Assembly: GCA_002104985.1 (NCBI GenBank)
Contig: MCGO01000028.1
Span: 1-64,000, forward strand
Source: Rhizoclosmatium globosum
Taxonomy: Eukaryota; Chytridiomycota; Chytridiomycetes; Chytridiales; Chytriomycetaceae
Direction: 5' to 3'
DNA: 64,000 bases
Every line of letters begins with the position of its first letter. The stretch's first letter is position 1. Both the position numbers and the translations under genes were made by a program. The notes beneath the pieces are model-generated. The model made no database searches. It saw nothing but the letters and a program-made list of their open reading frames with translations, and was not told the origin of the DNA. This document shows positions 1 through 9,483 of this stretch, one piece after another.

Positions 1-196
1 CGTTTCAGGCAGCAGACCTGGAAGCACCGATATGTCGAGGTGCCTTGCTCCGAGAGTGGATCAGCAAGGCTTAATAGGCGACGAGACCTACCTCCGGAGG
101 ATAACAGAATGGATCAGGACCGATAGCTTAAGCTTTACATTGTATACTTTATTATCTTGTGTGTGGAAGTTAGTATATAATAAACTCGCGCGTGAA
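1..196 (+). mobile_element. Possible 3' end of an upstream LINE-like element
   Basis: The open frame entering from position 1 stops near 124 and has a basic, Arg/Asp-rich tail. After it comes an AT-rich stretch ending in AATAAACTCGCGCGTGAA, followed at once by a telomere-like motif. The downstream LINE ends the same way: an AATAAACT stretch, then the same telomere-like motif. I infer that this is the 3' terminus of a second retroelement lying head-to-tail with the next. Too little is visible to prove a reverse transcriptase origin. Confidence 0.3.
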
Positions 197-211
197 ACCG
201 TTAGGGTTAGG
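197..211. repeat. Telomere-like target-site duplication, left copy
   Basis: The 15 bases ACCGTTAGGGTTAGG match 6743-6757 exactly. They contain one and a half TTAGGG units on the plus strand. They lie between the AATAAA-containing end of the preceding sequence and the 5' UTR of the LINE. Confidence 0.7.
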
Positions 212-314
212 AGGATTGTTGTCTTCAAACAGATACGGTGTGTATGGAGACAACATCAAGACAACAGTCGCAGCCTACAGTGCTCTTCCCCCCAAAGAGG
301 AAGTACTCGAAGAC

Positions 315-2783
315 ATGCTCAAGCTTTCGACAAACAATCGACCAGAACGATTCGAGTTCTGGGAGCGTAGACTCGCAACCGCGATCCAACCGTTGTTGCG
401 CTGTCCAAACTGCAAGTGCAATGAACCATCAATGAAATCGCATGGAGTTGGTGGAAATGTACTCTCATTCGGTGCCAGACGCATTCAGCTCGGCTGCCAG
501 GCTTGCACAAAGAAGTGCAGGTTGGAGGAGTCAATGAAGGCAGCTGGCCCTTCTACTGCACATACCTTGGAAACTATTCAAGCTGCGTATAGTACCCTGC
601 AACCAGCGGCTAAACATACTGGAATGGCCTCTAAGACTGCTGGTCCAAAGCAGACTACATTGAAGTTCCAGCCAACTGCCAAACAATCTGCCAAACCTCC
701 ATCAAAGAGACTTAGACCTTCCAGCTCTTCTGGAGATGCATCTGATGCGGATTCAGACACGATGGAGGTGTTTCAGGATGCCATGAGTGGGAATGAGTCT
801 GCTGGAGCTGTTGGAGTTGGGGTGCCAAGTGAAAAAGCTATGCAGCAGGTGATCGCCCCAACGGAACCTTCTCAAAATTTAAACAGGTATTCTACTGATA
901 TCTTCGCTCAAATCGACGCTGGTTTGGAGGAAATCGCTCCAACGGTCGAAAAGTTAGCCAGCGCTGCACCAGGAGCCCCTGTACAAGTCCCAGCAGCTTC
1001 AAACAAGTTCGTGGGTAAAAATAGAGCAAATTTGAGTGGGAATATGGTGTCTGGAAGCGGTGGTGGCAGTCAGGAGTTGTTGGCTGAGAGTCAGTCAAAA
1101 ATGCACCAAGTCCAGCAACACCAACAACAACAGCAACAATCCCAACCAAGTAACTGGGAACAATTATATCGTGAAGCCAATGCTAGAGCTGCTAGAGCTG
1201 AAGCACAAATGGAGGAAATGCGCAAAGAGCTGTTGGAGATGAAACAGCTCATCAAGGAACTTGCTCATGGGAGAGAGCAAACTAGAGCACCTCAAACAAC
1301 TAGTAATGAGGAGAGCGTAGCTAATCGTAATGGACACACTGCTGGTGGTCGAGTTGGGCGTGGTGGACGCACACCTGGAACTGCAAACCCCTTCAGACCA
1401 AAAACAGCAGCAGATTACCTGAACCACAGAACTGCAGCTCAGCAAGCAATTTATGATCGAATCCCTGAAAACACTTTGATTGAGGTTGGGAACTCTATGG
1501 TGAAGAAAGGCAGTGTGTTAGAGAGGGCCTGGTCTGCGCGCGAAGCCCTTGAGTTGAGAGGCATGAGTACAACTGAGGCAACGAATGCCCTTCTGGCTGT
1601 TGGAATTGAAACCAGGTGGGGCAAGGAACCATCACTTGGTCAAGCTGCTGGAACTTCTGGGTCTGGAGTCAATGGACGTCATGTACCAGGTCTGGATATT
1701 AATAGACCATCTACTTCTCGTGTTAGCTGGGCAGATAGTGTCCCAGACTCAGATGAAGAACACGATGCCCAGTTTAATCTCGTTAGTAGGCGCAAGAATA
1801 CGCGCCTTGCTGGAGAGGGGGGCCGCATTGGCGGCCAAGATTTTAAAGTCGGTCCCCCCACGGGATCGATAAGTACTATGGCTTCTCTTCATCATAATAC
1901 TTATGCACCTCTTGCCTCTCAGTCTCAGTCTCTATCCCAGTCTCAGTCTCAGTCAGCAACACCATCCTTCTTCCAGTCTGCGCCACCAGCTTCTCTTGGA
2001 GGACCAAAAGCGCACGAGGGGGACCGCATCAGCGGTCCAGGAACATCTTTAAACAATGGTCCCCCTCAGGGACCGATAAGTACCCATAATGCTCCTCTTT
2101 CTTATGCTCATGCAGCAAAGTCACAGCTCCCTCTTCTCTCTCAGAAGCAAATGCTCCAACGCCGCAACCGAGCTGTGCAACAAATGCTTGCACCTCCTTC
2201 TGAGCCATTGAAATTCAAGTGTGTGCGCATTGGTATTAATGACACTCGCCCATTGCGTGACATTCGCGGTAAATCTAGAGACAAGTTGATCAAGAGTCTT
2301 GCAAATGCTCTTGGAATCGGGAAGTTTGTAGTATTGGCTTCAACTATTGGAAATGCTATTGTGGAGTTCTATGTGACTGAGATTGCATACAACACAGTAG
2401 TTAAACAGCTCAAGGACTCTGGAGCCCAGGTGTTGGATAGTTTCAACCCATTTGCCAAGCCAAGTCATGGACGCCAATCTGATGAAGCCTGCAAGGCATC
2501 AATTGTTAACCGCCTCACCCACCTCTGCTTGATGGCTCGAACAGTCAATCTGCAAGACACTATTGTGGATGGAGCGTCACAGGACATCAAGGATGCAGTG
2601 CTTACGAAAGCGAGGGAAATCACCAAGAATCCAAGTCTCACTCTTGGAAGACAGTCTGCACATCAAGCTAACTACCATCATGAAAGCCAACCTGCTCCCC
2701 CTCCTGCTCCTCTGGATCCTGGATCTGGACCTGTTGCTGAAGGGGATGTTGACATGGAGACAGAACAACCATCAAAATGTTAA
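315..2783 (+). CDS. LINE ORF1 protein (nucleic-acid-binding)
   Basis: About 822 residues counted from the first ATG in frame at 315; the frame is open further upstream to 192 but without an ATG. Near the N-terminus is a C-x2-C ... C-x2-C pattern (CPNC, then CQAC and KKC) that could bind zinc. The middle is Ser/Gln-rich with a polyglutamine run (about 1110-1140), then a charged heptad-like stretch (about 1160-1265) consistent with a coiled coil for ORF1 oligomerisation. Two palindrome-bearing segments (1817-1877 and 2016-2080) sit in the frame. The C-terminal part (about 2200-2560) looks folded and may be an RNA-binding domain, but I recognise no family. The stop overlaps the ORF2 start. Role inferred: RNA chaperone or packaging protein of the retrotransposon particle. 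Confidence 0.72.
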   Translation: MLKLSTNNRPERFEFWERRLATAIQPLLRCPNCKCNEPSMKSHGVGGNVLSFGARRIQLGCQACTKKCRLEESMKAAGPSTAHTLETIQAAYSTLQPAAKHTGMASKTAGPKQTTLKFQPTAKQSAKPPSKRLRPSSSSGDASDADSDTMEVFQDAMSGNESAGAVGVGVPSEKAMQQVIAPTEPSQNLNRYSTDIFAQIDAGLEEIAPTVEKLASAAPGAPVQVPAASNKFVGKNRANLSGNMVSGSGGGSQELLAESQSKMHQVQQHQQQQQQSQPSNWEQLYREANARAARAEAQMEEMRKELLEMKQLIKELAHGREQTRAPQTTSNEESVANRNGHTAGGRVGRGGRTPGTANPFRPKTAADYLNHRTAAQQAIYDRIPENTLIEVGNSMVKKGSVLERAWSAREALELRGMSTTEATNALLAVGIETRWGKEPSLGQAAGTSGSGVNGRHVPGLDINRPSTSRVSWADSVPDSDEEHDAQFNLVSRRKNTRLAGEGGRIGGQDFKVGPPTGSISTMASLHHNTYAPLASQSQSLSQSQSQSATPSFFQSAPPASLGGPKAHEGDRISGPGTSLNNGPPQGPISTHNAPLSYAHAAKSQLPLLSQKQMLQRRNRAVQQMLAPPSEPLKFKCVRIGINDTRPLRDIRGKSRDKLIKSLANALGIGKFVVLASTIGNAIVEFYVTEIAYNTVVKQLKDSGAQVLDSFNPFAKPSHGRQSDEACKASIVNRLTHLCLMARTVNLQDTIVDGASQDIKDAVLTKAREITKNPSLTLGRQSAHQANYHHESQPAPPPAPLDPGSGPVAEGDVDMETEQPSKC
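1817..1877 (+). repeat. In-frame double-hairpin palindrome, copy A
   Basis: GGCCGC (1821-1826), loop ATTG, GCGGCC (1831-1836) forms hairpin 1. GGTCCC (1851-1856), loop, GGGATC (1862-1867) forms hairpin 2 with one G:T pair. GGGGGG (1817-1822) can alternatively pair with CCCCCC (1854-1859). The segment ends in CGATAAGTAC, shared with copy B. It is translated without disrupting ORF1. Confidence 0.75.
2016..2080 (+). repeat. In-frame double-hairpin palindrome, copy B
   Basis: GGACCGC (2021-2027), loop ATCA, GCGGTCC (2032-2038); then GGTCCC (2058-2063), loop CCTCA, GGGACC (2069-2074). GAGGGGG (2016-2022) can alternatively pair with CCCCCTC (2061-2067). The layout is the same as copy A, but the paired bases differ in a compensating way. 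Confidence 0.78.
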
Positions 2784-5700
2784 TACACTGCGCAAATGTG
2801 AATGGCCTGGCGGGAAAGGCTGAAGAAATCCGCCGCTTCAACACTCAACAGCAAATTAGTATTACATTTTTACTCGAAACTTGGTTATCTCCTCAATCTT
2901 CTATCCCTTTCAGACCTTATCTCTCCAACCTCATTACTGAAAACCTCAATCAGATTGCGGGTGGCCCACGTAACACTGGAGGCCTACTTGCCTTTGCCTC
3001 TCCTTCAATCGAACCAAACTCTATGCGTGTACTCTATGAAGACAAGGACCAATGCTATCTTGCACTCCTGGTCAATGATATTATCCTTCTTGCTGCTTAT
3101 ATTGCTCCCTCACGTGCAGATGCAAAACTTCAAGAAATTCTGGCAAAAGCGGAGGAACTCTCTGACGGGTTCCAGAAGCAAATTATTGTATTTGGGGATC
3201 TGAATGCTCGTCTTGGTGAAGCTACCGGGGATTCTGCTATCAATCCTCGAGGGCGATTATTACTCGAAGAACTTGTGGATTCTCAGTTGTCTATTCAGAA
3301 ACCCATCTCTGGAAAATGGACCTCCTTCAACAGAGGAGGTTGTGGTATCCCTGATATTGTCCTGGCCAACTTTGATGTTGAGTCTGTCACTGTTCATGAA
3401 CTTGAATCTCTTGGAGGCTCTGACCATCGTCCCATCACTTTCAAGATACCTGACAGAGTCGATCCTGATGCTAGTACCAAGCAATTTACTCGATGGAATA
3501 TTCGCAAATTGTCTAGATTAGATCAGCAGCAAAAGTACAAGGATCAACTTGCAGTCAATGTGGATACTATTCTCAGAACTATTCAAACTTCTCTGGATTC
3601 TGTCAGGCAACAGCCTGGGCGTACAGTGGGGGGCCACTCAAATGGTGGCCCGAGTAGTAATTTGCTTAGTGTGTCCCCCACTGGGACAGATGAGTCTCTT
3701 GTTTCTGGTGGTTCCAGACTTGGTTCTAATCACACTCAGAGTATGAACAATAGTCTTAATCAAGGAAGCAGCTCTTCTAGTTCTTCAAGCAGCAACTCCC
3801 ACATAGCTCAAGGTCAAGCTTCTGGATCTGTCAGGCATGAGCCTGGGCGTACAGTGGGGGGCCACTCAAATGGTGGCCCAAGTAGTAATTTGCTTAGTGT
3901 GTCCCCCACTGGGACAGATGAGTCTCTTGTTATGAATGGTAGCTCCCAACCCAATGCTAATCATATTCAACACCATGTCGATCAGTCTTGGAATGCCATC
4001 AAGTCTTGGATTGAACAAGCTGCCGAAACTACTATTGGAACTCTTGTTGTTCATGATCGCCTGCCAGAAGACTTTTGGACAGACGAAATGGAGGCCACCA
4101 GAGAAGCAATTATTGAGGCCATTTCTGAACTCCAAGATGCAATCACTTCAGAACGTCCTAGCCTGACTCCTGCCGAAATTGAAGCCAGATCCAAAGCCCT
4201 TACCCAGTCTCAAAGAAGCTACCGTGTGTCTTTGAAACAACGTCGCACCAAACTGTTTGAAGATGCTGTGGATAACCTTGCTGAACCCCAGAACTTCTCT
4301 TCATTTCTGCGTATGACCAAGAATGCGAGGGCAAGGCAGACAAAGTCAGGCTGTAAGTTAGATCCTGATGCTATTGACACACATGCACAGCACTTTGTCT
4401 CTACTTTTGGTGGACAACCTACTGGTCAAGTTATTCCCAGAGGACAACCTGCGCGACTGTTCAACTTCAAAAGTACTGCCCAGCTGGTTACTGAAGAGTC
4501 TGTGGAAGCAACCATGAAGAGACTGCCACTTGGAAAGGCCTCTGGACCAGACAACATTCCTGCCGAGCTCATCTACTATGGAGGTTCAGCAATGGTAAGA
4601 GTGTTCACCAAATTCTTGACTCTTGTACACAAGACATCTACTATTCCTTCTGAATGGAGGAATGCCACCATTGTCCCAGTATACAAGAACAAGGGCTCTC
4701 CTTCTGACATTGCCATGCACCGCCCGATTGCTCTCACCTGCACTGGACGCCGCCTCTATGAACGTGTCCTGCTGCCAGAACTTGTGCACCTAGCCATAGC
4801 AACGTTAGATGACACTCAAGCTGGTTTCCGCCCCTCCCGTTCCACCTTGGATCAAGTCATGGTATTGCACGAAATCCTGTCTGGTGCCAAGGAAACTTTT
4901 GCAGTGTTGCTGGACCTGAAGGCTGCATATGATATGGTGGACAGGGACATTCTTTGGAAAGAGCTGGAGACATACTTTGGAGTATCAGCTGCAGCCATTC
5001 AACGTCTTCAGGATCTGTTTGACAAGAATCAGAGTATGCTGGTTGTTGCTGGAAAGATGAGTATTCCCATACCCAATGCTCGTGGTTTACTCCAAGGGTC
5101 TACCCTCTCACCTATCCTCTTCAATTTCTTCATTGATCCTCTCTGCAGAAGACTCAAGGCCATAGAAATGCCCACCATTGCAGTCCATGGAGTGCGTGTG
5201 AATCGGTTGTTGTTTGCAGATGACACTTCTCTGGTGGCATCAAACACAAGAGACATGGCCAAGTTGCTCAAGACCTGCGAAGACTGGAGTAGGGACGTTG
5301 GCATGCAGTTTGCACCTCAGAAATGTGTTGTACTTGGGCCACCAATCAACAGGAGAGACGTTGCCTTGAAGATGTATGGAGTGGATCTGCCTTCAGAGAC
5401 TAGTGCATTGTATCTTGGAGTCCCCTTCAACTCTTCAGGAATCTGCTGGAAAGAGATGGTATTGGCAAGAACTACTAAAGCCAAACAGGTCATTGCTTCT
5501 CTTGCTCCTATTGGATTCAATGCCAGAGGTTGGGCCCCTGCTGCTTCAGCCAGAATCTACAAGGCTTTCATCCGCCCTGTCATGGAGTATGGTCTTGCTC
5601 TCTACGGTCATGGCATGCCAGCCAATCTGTTGACCTACTATGAGAGAGTCCAAACTATGGCACTGCGGACACTGACGTCCACTCCAAGAAACACATCCAA

Positions 5701-6607
5701 GGTTGCTCTCATGAAGTTACTCCAAGTGGAACCCATGGCTTATCGTGCAAAGATACTGAACTTGAATTGGGCTGCTCGTCTCAACTCCTCAGGTGATGAA
5801 GGAAACTTGGCTGTTAAAGTTTTTCACTATGCTATTCAGCCTGCTAGAACACCTCACAAGAACTCTCTCCCAAAGCTTGCAATGCAGAACTCACTCTGGA
5901 ACCACCCAGAAATCAACAAGCCCCACCCGCAACGGCAACGTGCACCTCTTGCAGTCCAAGCAACACGACCTCTGCCTCTCCTGGAAAAGCAGAAACTGAA
6001 GAAGCAAGCAATTTTGGACTTGGCTGATCCAAAACCTGGGGGAGTTGGGGATGCAATTGAAGTTACCATGTCTGATCGAGTCAGGCCCTTTCTGCAGCCC
6101 AAATCTGGAATTTCAAGAGAAGACCGGTGGCTCTTACTTCAGTGGACTCTAGGCGCAGTGACTCGTCATGAAGAATGCAAAAAATGTACTGATATGCTTA
6201 CCAGGGCCCATGCTGCTACATGTTCTGGTGCTGACCTGTTGCTCAAGACTCTCCATGAAGACGTTCCACCACCACTCTGCAGGAGACACACTCGTATCGA
6301 TGCTGTTCTGAACAAGTACCGCTCTGTTGCTCCAAGTAAATCCACTGCCTATTCCAGCTGTCTGATTGCCATCAAGCTGATTCTCACCAAGTGCCGAGGA
6401 CTGCGCAGACGCCAAGAGGATGGCTACTGGACCAACCAAGACCAGTCTGACAATGAGGAACCACCACCAAGACCAGCTGCACCGCCACCGCCAAGATCTG
6501 CTGCTTCTATGATCCGCTCAGCAAGAAGTGCCAGGCTGGCTCAAGAAAGAAACAGACCGCGTGGGAGACCACCAAACCGCCCCAGGGATGTAGGAGGAGA
6601 AGGATGA
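2777..6607 (+). CDS. LINE ORF2: APE endonuclease, reverse transcriptase, zinc knuckle
   Basis: 1,276 residues. The N-terminal APE-type endonuclease (about residues 1-220) shows the catalytic Glu in LLETWL, the FGDLNARLG motif and the terminal SDHRPI motif. A Ser/Gly-rich linker carrying a 105-bp duplication follows (about 275-385). The reverse transcriptase (about 590-880) has KASGPDNIPAELI, RPIALT, QAGFRPSRST, the first catalytic Asp in LDLKAAYDMVD, GLLQGSTLSP and the LFADD catalytic pair. A C-x2-C...H...C knuckle (CKKC...HAATC) lies near residue 1135, followed by a Pro/Arg-rich basic tail. The ATG at 2777 lies inside the last codons of ORF1 (sequence ATGTTAA), so translation is probably coupled. 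All catalytic residues I can check are present. It nicks target DNA and primes reverse transcription there. Confidence 0.94.
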   Translation: MLIHCANVNGLAGKAEEIRRFNTQQQISITFLLETWLSPQSSIPFRPYLSNLITENLNQIAGGPRNTGGLLAFASPSIEPNSMRVLYEDKDQCYLALLVNDIILLAAYIAPSRADAKLQEILAKAEELSDGFQKQIIVFGDLNARLGEATGDSAINPRGRLLLEELVDSQLSIQKPISGKWTSFNRGGCGIPDIVLANFDVESVTVHELESLGGSDHRPITFKIPDRVDPDASTKQFTRWNIRKLSRLDQQQKYKDQLAVNVDTILRTIQTSLDSVRQQPGRTVGGHSNGGPSSNLLSVSPTGTDESLVSGGSRLGSNHTQSMNNSLNQGSSSSSSSSSNSHIAQGQASGSVRHEPGRTVGGHSNGGPSSNLLSVSPTGTDESLVMNGSSQPNANHIQHHVDQSWNAIKSWIEQAAETTIGTLVVHDRLPEDFWTDEMEATREAIIEAISELQDAITSERPSLTPAEIEARSKALTQSQRSYRVSLKQRRTKLFEDAVDNLAEPQNFSSFLRMTKNARARQTKSGCKLDPDAIDTHAQHFVSTFGGQPTGQVIPRGQPARLFNFKSTAQLVTEESVEATMKRLPLGKASGPDNIPAELIYYGGSAMVRVFTKFLTLVHKTSTIPSEWRNATIVPVYKNKGSPSDIAMHRPIALTCTGRRLYERVLLPELVHLAIATLDDTQAGFRPSRSTLDQVMVLHEILSGAKETFAVLLDLKAAYDMVDRDILWKELETYFGVSAAAIQRLQDLFDKNQSMLVVAGKMSIPIPNARGLLQGSTLSPILFNFFIDPLCRRLKAIEMPTIAVHGVRVNRLLFADDTSLVASNTRDMAKLLKTCEDWSRDVGMQFAPQKCVVLGPPINRRDVALKMYGVDLPSETSALYLGVPFNSSGICWKEMVLARTTKAKQVIASLAPIGFNARGWAPAASARIYKAFIRPVMEYGLALYGHGMPANLLTYYERVQTMALRTLTSTPRNTSKVALMKLLQVEPMAYRAKILNLNWAARLNSSGDEGNLAVKVFHYAIQPARTPHKNSLPKLAMQNSLWNHPEINKPHPQRQRAPLAVQATRPLPLLEKQKLKKQAILDLADPKPGGVGDAIEVTMSDRVRPFLQPKSGISREDRWLLLQWTLGAVTRHEECKKCTDMLTRAHAATCSGADLLLKTLHEDVPPPLCRRHTRIDAVLNKYRSVAPSKSTAYSSCLIAIKLILTKCRGLRRRQEDGYWTNQDQSDNEEPPPRPAAPPPPRSAASMIRSARSARLAQERNRPRGRPPNRPRDVGGEG
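3599..3703 (+). repeat. In-frame 105-bp repeat with double hairpin, copy C
   Basis: 35 codons of ORF2, repeated at 3827-3931 with about three base differences. It contains GGGCCAC (3631-3637) / GTGGCCC (3645-3651), TGTCCC (3672-3677) / GGGACA (3683-3688), and the alternative long stem CAGTGGGGG (3624-3632) / CCCCCACTG (3675-3683). The layout matches the ORF1 palindromes. Confidence 0.85.
3827..3931 (+). repeat. In-frame 105-bp repeat with double hairpin, copy D
   Basis: Near-identical to 3599-3703, offset 228 bp (76 codons), in frame. The differences lie outside the hairpin stems except for one base just after the first stem. It falls in the low-complexity linker between the endonuclease and reverse transcriptase, where insertions are likely tolerated. 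Confidence 0.85.
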
Positions 6608-6742
6608 GTTGCAGGGAGGATGTGTATTGGATATATTAGACAGGATGAGTTGATGTGTGTGTGTAATCATGATTGGAAGTGAAGTTATGGGATATGAATT
6701 ATATTGAATTGGTTGAACATGCGTGAATAAACTGCCATTGAT

Positions 6743-6760
6743 ACCGTTAGGGTTAGGGTT
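6743..6760. repeat. Telomere-like target-site duplication, right copy
   Basis: ACCGTTAGGGTTAGG, followed by GTT. It closes the LINE and directly abuts the last codons of the minus-strand NACHT gene, where the complement CCCTAA supplies an in-frame stop. Confidence 0.7.
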
Positions 6761-9483
6761 CATCAGAGAGATATTCGCGCACTGTTTTGTGTATAAAGTG
6801 AAGCTTGCCATTTGGCGTATCATCGGGGTCATCATTATAGAGCAACGACGAACAGCGTTCAACATAATCTCTGACAGCAAATATTTCTTTAGGTGAGGGG
6901 TTTTCTGAATGGGGAAGACCGTCAAATTCAGGCACTAGTGTGGCAATCAACTTCAATGAGACTGGCACCTTGGCATGCAAAACAAATCCTATTGCCGCTT
7001 GGAAATACTTTTTGTCTTCATTGGGAGGATACGTCCTTTCAAAGGCCAAAGTGTAGAAATCGTACAATCCCAACTTGGCAATTTCTTGCAATTCTATTTT
7101 GAGGAGCTCCATCCTCTGGGTGCTATTGCTTGCAATCCACTCGATGTTCTTGTATGTGTTCGTCAAGGATAATTTGTCCAAAGCCATTGCTGCCCAAATG
7201 AACAATCCATTTGACTTTTCTTGGAAGAACTTTGCGAGTGTGGCAATGTCAGCATCAGTGAAATTTTTTTTCCCAAGAGTTGATTCGAGTCGTTTGCCGG
7301 CAAACAATTCGATGTCTTTCAAGTTATGTTGATTATCTTCGTTTTCATGAGGAAAGTCCCTGATGATTGCCGTCAAACGATCTGGCGATATTTGTTCCAT
7401 GCTAGCCTTGTCAGTTCTGGTAGTGACAAAGAGTTTGACTTTTTTGGATGCAGAAAATTTAGTCAAAAGGGTGCCAATGTCTTTGATGAGGGAACTGTTG
7501 GACAAGAGTTCATCCAATGCATCGAGAATCACAAAACATGGTTCGTTTTCGGGCCACTTGCTCAAGGGAATGACAATGTAGTTATCTAATAGCTCAACAA
7601 CAGAAGCGGGCTCTCTTTTAAACTGCTGATAAAAGACTTTGTGAGTTTCAACAAGAGCATTGTAGAATTCAGGGTTGGCTTGAGCCAACTGGTGAATAGG
7701 AAGTCAGCAACGAAAGAAACAACCCCAAAACATACCTGATGAGCAACGTTTTGAATCAAAGCAGCCAGATTGTTTCTGTTGGAATCTCCACTCTTACAAA
7801 AAAAGGCCGCCTTCAATTGCGTAGAGTCTTGTAAACGCTTTCCAAGACATCCTGAAATGACAGATTTTCCCACACCCGCTTCGCCACGAAGACAGTACAC
7901 TTCGACAGAAGAAAACTTTTCTTCAATTTCGTCAAGAAGCCACTTTCGTGTCCCTTCAGTTGACTGCATTGAAAGTTTTTGGATCAGGGCCACACTATCA
8001 TTGAAAGGATAGCCAATGAAGCTTAGAGGATCTGTTTCCGGGAAACCCATGAGTTAAGCAATTAAACAAATGAAGCGAACAAACCTTCTTCAGACACAAT
8101 TTTAGATTTGACGAATTGAGTGAGCATTGTATTGTTTTGTCCAAGAACAGCACTCATGGCATCAACCTTTTCATTGATGTCTGCATTAATGGCAAGCCCA
8201 ACATCAACCTTTTCATTGATGTCTGATACAACGACTAGAGTGGCAATGTTGACTTTAGATTGGAAAGCGGTGGCGGCAGTTTCAAAAGCAGTTTGGGCTT
8301 TACCAAAACCCTCGACATCTGACTTGGCAAATACAAGACGGAACACTGTGACTCAGCTGTTAGATGGAAAAAGAAACAAAACGCAGAACAAACCCATATT
8401 TTTTTCATCATAGCTCAAGCAAGTTTCAATTAGAGTAATAGAGCCTTGAGTGTATTCATCCATTCCACTCTTCATGATATCTGCAGCTTTCCCTTCAAAA
8501 GCTGAGTCCTTCAGAGAATTCATTTCTTGGGAGGCATCATTGATCTGGCGAACCATTTCGAGGAATTTCTCTTGCACTTCAGCCGCATTTTTGACCATCT
8601 GACAATGGGTAAACAGATGAGGAAAACACATACAAATACAAACCAACCTTGAACCCAGCAGTAATCAGACTCCATACGGCCTTCAAGACTGGATGTGTCT
8701 GAAACCATACCTTCAGTACTTCCAAAGAAATAAGGATACTTACGTCAGCAAAGTCTGTAACGAGATTTTCCAAACACTCAATCCCCTGGCTCAAGGGCGT
8801 GACAGCATTACTCACCGGAGAGCTGGATGCAGCGAGGGTTTTCAAAAACGCGTCTAATTTGGGCTTGTACTCGCTGTACATGCTGTCAGCTTTGTCGATG
8901 AGATCGACAAGCTCTTTGCCAACTGCAAGGGTGGATTCCTTTGATGATTTCTCGAGAACATCTACATTCAATTTTGCGGTTGGAGGTAAAGACTCATCCA
9001 TCAACTTGAGAACTGCCTTGATCAATTTTTTCATTTGAGTTTCGAGTTCTTTGTCGAGTTTGGGATCCACCAACTCAGCCACTGCAACCAAACATGAGAA
9101 GGTGTATGAAGCAATGAAATACTCACGTGTTTGGCCTTTGTTTGTATACTGAGTTTTGAAGTCTCGGGGGGAGGTAACTGAAGGAACACTCGCTTGGACT
9201 TTGGTGTTGTCTGCAACACTATTAAAGGAAATAGGAAAGTGAATGTGTTCGTACCTATCACATCAAATCCATTTGTCTGCACCACAGACGTGGAAACATT
9301 GGCAGTGCTGGTTTCTTCAATATTGGTATTTAATATATTCTTTCCGTTTGAAGGTTTAGATGCTATTTTTGAATGTGTTATTTGATACATTCTTGAACAA
9401 TCAACGTCACCTGTTGCTTCGGGTCTCTTTTTTCGTAAATTGAACCAACTAAACATGGTTGGAGGGGACTTTGAAAGACTCAT
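6753..9483 (-). CDS. NACHT/STAND NTPase receptor (NLR-like), C-terminally truncated
   Basis: A minus-strand gene of roughly eight or nine exons with short introns. The N-terminal exons (9483 to about 8060) encode a helical region; the stretch around 8650-8830 (HPVLKAVWSLITAG) resembles helical N-terminal domains of fungal STAND proteins. A repeated motif DINEKVD occurs twice near 8150-8235. The NACHT core follows: Walker A GEAGVGKS (about 7863-7886) and Walker B FVILDALDEL (about 7510-7540), then a winged-helix-like region ending IHKTVREYLSDEP. The frame stops exactly at the telomere-like motif bordering the LINE. Fungal NLRs normally continue into ankyrin, WD40 or TPR repeats, and none are here, so the sensor domain is missing. 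Proteins of this class trigger non-self responses in fungi; this copy may be inactive or a signalling stub. Confidence 0.75.

Larger units (their letters stand above)
197..6757 (+). mobile_element. Telomere-motif-flanked non-LTR retrotransposon (LINE)
   Basis: A nearly full-length two-ORF LINE. The motif ACCGTTAGGGTTAGG is present identically at 197-211 and 6743-6757 and brackets the element, so it reads as a 15-bp target-site duplication made of telomere-like repeat. No poly(A) tail is seen; the 3' end (6608-6742) is a short AT-rich UTR with AATAAACT just before the telomere-like motif. ORF1 and ORF2 overlap and both look intact, so the copy may be young. Known telomere-repeat LINEs (SART/TRAS type of insects) also have two ORFs and an APE endonuclease. 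Whether this one targets telomeres is inference. Confidence 0.85.

Noticed and set aside
192..314. Extended ORF1 start at GTG (192)
   Set aside because: The frame is open but there is no ATG before 315, and 197-211 is target-site sequence. ATG at 315 is the better eukaryotic start.
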